Assembly: GCF_032854445.1 (NCBI RefSeq) | Contig: NC_088295.1 | Span: 75,794,028-75,858,027, forward strand | DNA length: 64,000 bases | Reading direction: 5' to 3' | Origin: Liolophura sinensis | Taxonomy: Eukaryota; Mollusca; Polyplacophora; Chitonida; Chitonidae | Shown: piece after piece, positions 61,895 through 64,000 of the stretch | Position numbering within the stretch: position 1 is the stretch's first letter | How the letters are laid out: each line of letters opens with the position of its first letter | Program-made: the position numbers and the translations under genes | The notes under the pieces: model-generated | What the model was told of the DNA's origin: nothing | Databases searched by the model: none | What the model saw: only the letters and a program-made list of their open reading frames with translations

Positions 61895-63475
61895 CTGTAT
61901 CCGACAATGTTAGTAGCGCGTTTGTGTTTGACTCGTTTATCTAGCAATGTTAGTAGCGCGCTTGTGTTTGACTCGTGTATCCGGCAATGTTAGTAGCGCG
62001 TTTGCGTTTGACTCTTGTATCTGGCAATGTTAGTAGCGCGTTTGTGTTTGACTCGTGTATCTGGCAATATTAGTAGAACGTTTGTGTTTGACTCGTGTAT
62101 CTGGCAATGTTTGTAGCGTGGTTGTGTTTGACTCGTGTATCTGGCAATGTTAGTAGCGCGTTGGTGTTTGACCCATGTATTCTGTAATGTTAGTATCGCA
62201 TTTGTGTTTGACTCGTGTATCTGGCAAAATTAGCAGCGCGTTTGTGTTTGACTCGTGTATCTGGCAGTGTTAGTAGCGCGTTTGTGTTTGACCAGTGTAT
62301 CTGAAAATGTTAGTAGCGCGTTGGTGTTTGACTCGTGTATCTGGAAATGTTATTAGCGCGTTTGTATTTGACCCGTGTATCTGATAATGGTAGTAGCACG
62401 TTTTTTTTTTTGTTGTTTTTTTTTTTTTGGGGTGGGGGAGGGGGGGAGGGCTCGTGTATCTGGGAATGTTTGTAGCGCGTTTGTGTTTGACCCGTGCCTC
62501 TGACAATATTAGTAGCGCGTTGGTGTTTGACCAGTGTATCTGACAATGGTAGTAGCACGTTTTTTTTTGTTGTTGTTTTTTTTGGGGGGGGGGGACTCGT
62601 GTATCTCGGAATGTTTGTAGCACGTTTGTGTTTGACCCGTGTCTCTGACATTGTTAGTAGCGCGTAGGTCTTTGAATCGTGTATCTGGCAATTTTAGTAG
62701 GGCGTTTGTGTTTGACTCGTTTATCTGGCAATGTTAGTAGCGCGTTTGTGTTTGACTCGTGTATCTGGCAATGTTAGTAGCGCGTTTGTGTTTGACCTGT
62801 GAGTCTGGCAATGTTACTAGCGCGTTTGTGTTTGACTCGTGTATCTGGCAATGTTATTAGCGCGTTGGTCTTTGACTCGTGTATCTGGCAATGTTAGTAG
62901 GGCGCCTGTGTTTGACTCGTGTATCTGGCAAAATTAGCAGCGCGTTTGTGTTTGACTCGTGTATCTGGCAGTGTTAGTAGCGCGTTTGTGTTTGACCAGT
63001 GTATCTGAAAATGTTAGTAGCGCGTTGGTGTTTGACTCGTGTATCTGGCAATGTTATTAGCGCGTTTGTATTTGACCCGTGTATCTGATAATGGTAGTAG
63101 CACGTTTTTTTTTTTTTTTGTTGTTTTTTTTGGGGGGGGGAGTGGGGGGCTCGTGTATCTGGGAATGTTTGTAGCGCGCTTGTGTTTGACCCGTGTCTCT
63201 GACAATGTTAGTAGCGCGTTGATCTTTGACTCGTTTATCTGGCAATGTTAGTAGCGCGCTTGTGTTTGACTCGTTTATGTGGCAATATTAGTAGCCCGTT
63301 TGTGTTTGACTCGTGTATCTGGTAGTGTTAGTAGCGCGTTTGTGTTTGACTCGTGTATCTGGCAATGTTAGCAGCGCATTTGTGTTTGACTCGTGTATCT
63401 GGCAATGTTAGTAGCGCGTTTGTGTTTGACTTGTGTATCTGGCAATGTTAGTAGTGCCTATGTGTTTGACTCGGG
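61895..63475. repeat. 40 bp minisatellite with repeated T/G-tract inserts
   Basis: About 38 copies of 'gtttgtgtttgactcgtgta' 'tctggcaatgttagtagcgc'. Three units carry an inserted T-tract plus G-tract (62401-62450, 62560-62594, 63105-63148), and the sequences around the first and third are nearly the same over several units, so blocks were copied as higher-order units. Repetitive open frames on the minus strand come from 3 x 40 bp periodicity. Confidence 0.95.
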
Positions 63476-63635
63476 TACCATATAATAGGAATATATTCTC
63501 GTATAAACTATAATAACTTCGTAGAATATAAGTGCTCATTTGTTAATTGAAACTAACTGTCTGAGGGTGTATAGGTGGGATCCGAAGTAAACTACCCGTC
63601 TCCAAGTACATGCGCATGACAAACCATTTTCAGTT

Positions 63636-63890
63636 ATTTATTTATTTGTTTATTTAATGATTTATTTATTTATTTATTTATTTGGTGTTTTAGGCCTTAC
63701 TCCGGAATATTTCACTTATACTACAGTGACCAGCATTATGGTGGGAGGAAATCGGACAGAACCATCCGCAGGTTCCTGGCAGATCTTCCCACGTTTGGCA
63801 GGAGAGGAAGCCAACATGAGCTGGATTTGAACTCACAGCGTCATTGCTCCGCCCTGGCGTGGTAATCCCCTCGGCCACGAAGGCCCCCAT
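63636..63890 (-). mobile_element. SINE family A with (TTTA)n tail
   Basis: (attt)n at 63636-63682, then 'tttggtgttttaggccttac' through 'gaccagcattatggtgggag' to the head remnant 'ctcggccacgaaggccccc'. Confidence 0.85.
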
Positions 63891-64000
63891 CCTCAATTAA
63901 GTAGTCAACGTAGCGAGAACAGGGTTTGAGCCTGCGACCTCATTGACTAGGCGTCAATCCTCTGCGATGAAAGCAACGCTTACCTAACTCATTTCCCGCA

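Larger units (their letters stand above)
59742..64000. other. Region upstream of the start codon
   Basis: Would contain the promoter and any 5' UTR exons. I cannot place a TATA box or transcription start. Contents: an A-run at 59395-59415 lies just inside intron 1; upstream lie a 40 bp minisatellite at 61.9-63.5 kb and a SINE at 63.64-63.89 kb. 59.8-61.8 kb shows no recognised element. Confidence 0.5.

Noticed and set aside
62270-63251. Several 60-117 codon frames over the 40 bp array
   Set aside because: Periodicity artefact of 3 x 40 bp; the same peptide words recur in different frames.

Overview
The window is animal genomic DNA, most likely from a mollusc or another lophotrochozoan. The grounds are spliced genes with GT-AG introns, AT-rich introns, many minisatellites, and at least two families of tRNA-derived SINEs. 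One of these families, with a tail close to 'acgccgtactcaagaatattt', I recognise from mollusc genomes. I see no bacterial genes, CRISPR arrays or rRNA.

One large gene on the minus strand fills most of the window. The start codon is at 59741 and the stop codon at 10477-10479, so it spans about 49 kb. I reconstruct 31 coding exons. Splice phases are continuous through the first 29 exons, and there is one phase conflict between exons 29 and 30. The predicted product has about 1,570 residues. Its first part, exons 1-21, is a contactin-associated protein (Caspr / neurexin-IV) ectodomain without the usual N-terminal discoidin domain: signal peptide, LamG, LamG, EGF, fibrinogen-C-like domain, LamG, EGF, LamG. 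The same reading frame then runs into five Ig domains (exons 22-30). The first four look like the Ig1-4 'horseshoe' of L1-family adhesion molecules (neuroglian, neurofascin). The protein ends in a short hydrophobic tail (exon 31) with no recognisable cytoplasmic signalling motif. Caspr, contactin and L1-family proteins form a complex at paranodal and septate junctions in other animals, so a single chain joining two of these partners is the main discovery candidate.

A second pattern concerns introns. Two long minisatellites, 58 bp units at about 20.4-22.6 kb and 45 bp units at about 27.0-27.9 kb, start exactly at exon/intron junctions. Their units are copies of the exon 3' end plus its 5' splice site. 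A shorter duplication of the same kind follows exon 29, and a 24 bp array with donor-like units follows exon 28. The gene therefore carries arrays of cryptic splice donors behind authentic ones.

Layout: 1-8.97 kb is downstream intergenic DNA with old repeats and a possible MITE. 8.97-10.48 kb is the probable 3' UTR. 10.48-40.5 kb holds exons 31 to 2. 40.5-59.7 kb is a 19 kb first intron with SINEs, a 43 bp minisatellite, a 19 bp CpG-rich minisatellite and a 203 bp tandem duplication. 59.7-64 kb is upstream DNA with a 40 bp minisatellite and a SINE. No other protein-coding gene could be supported on either strand.
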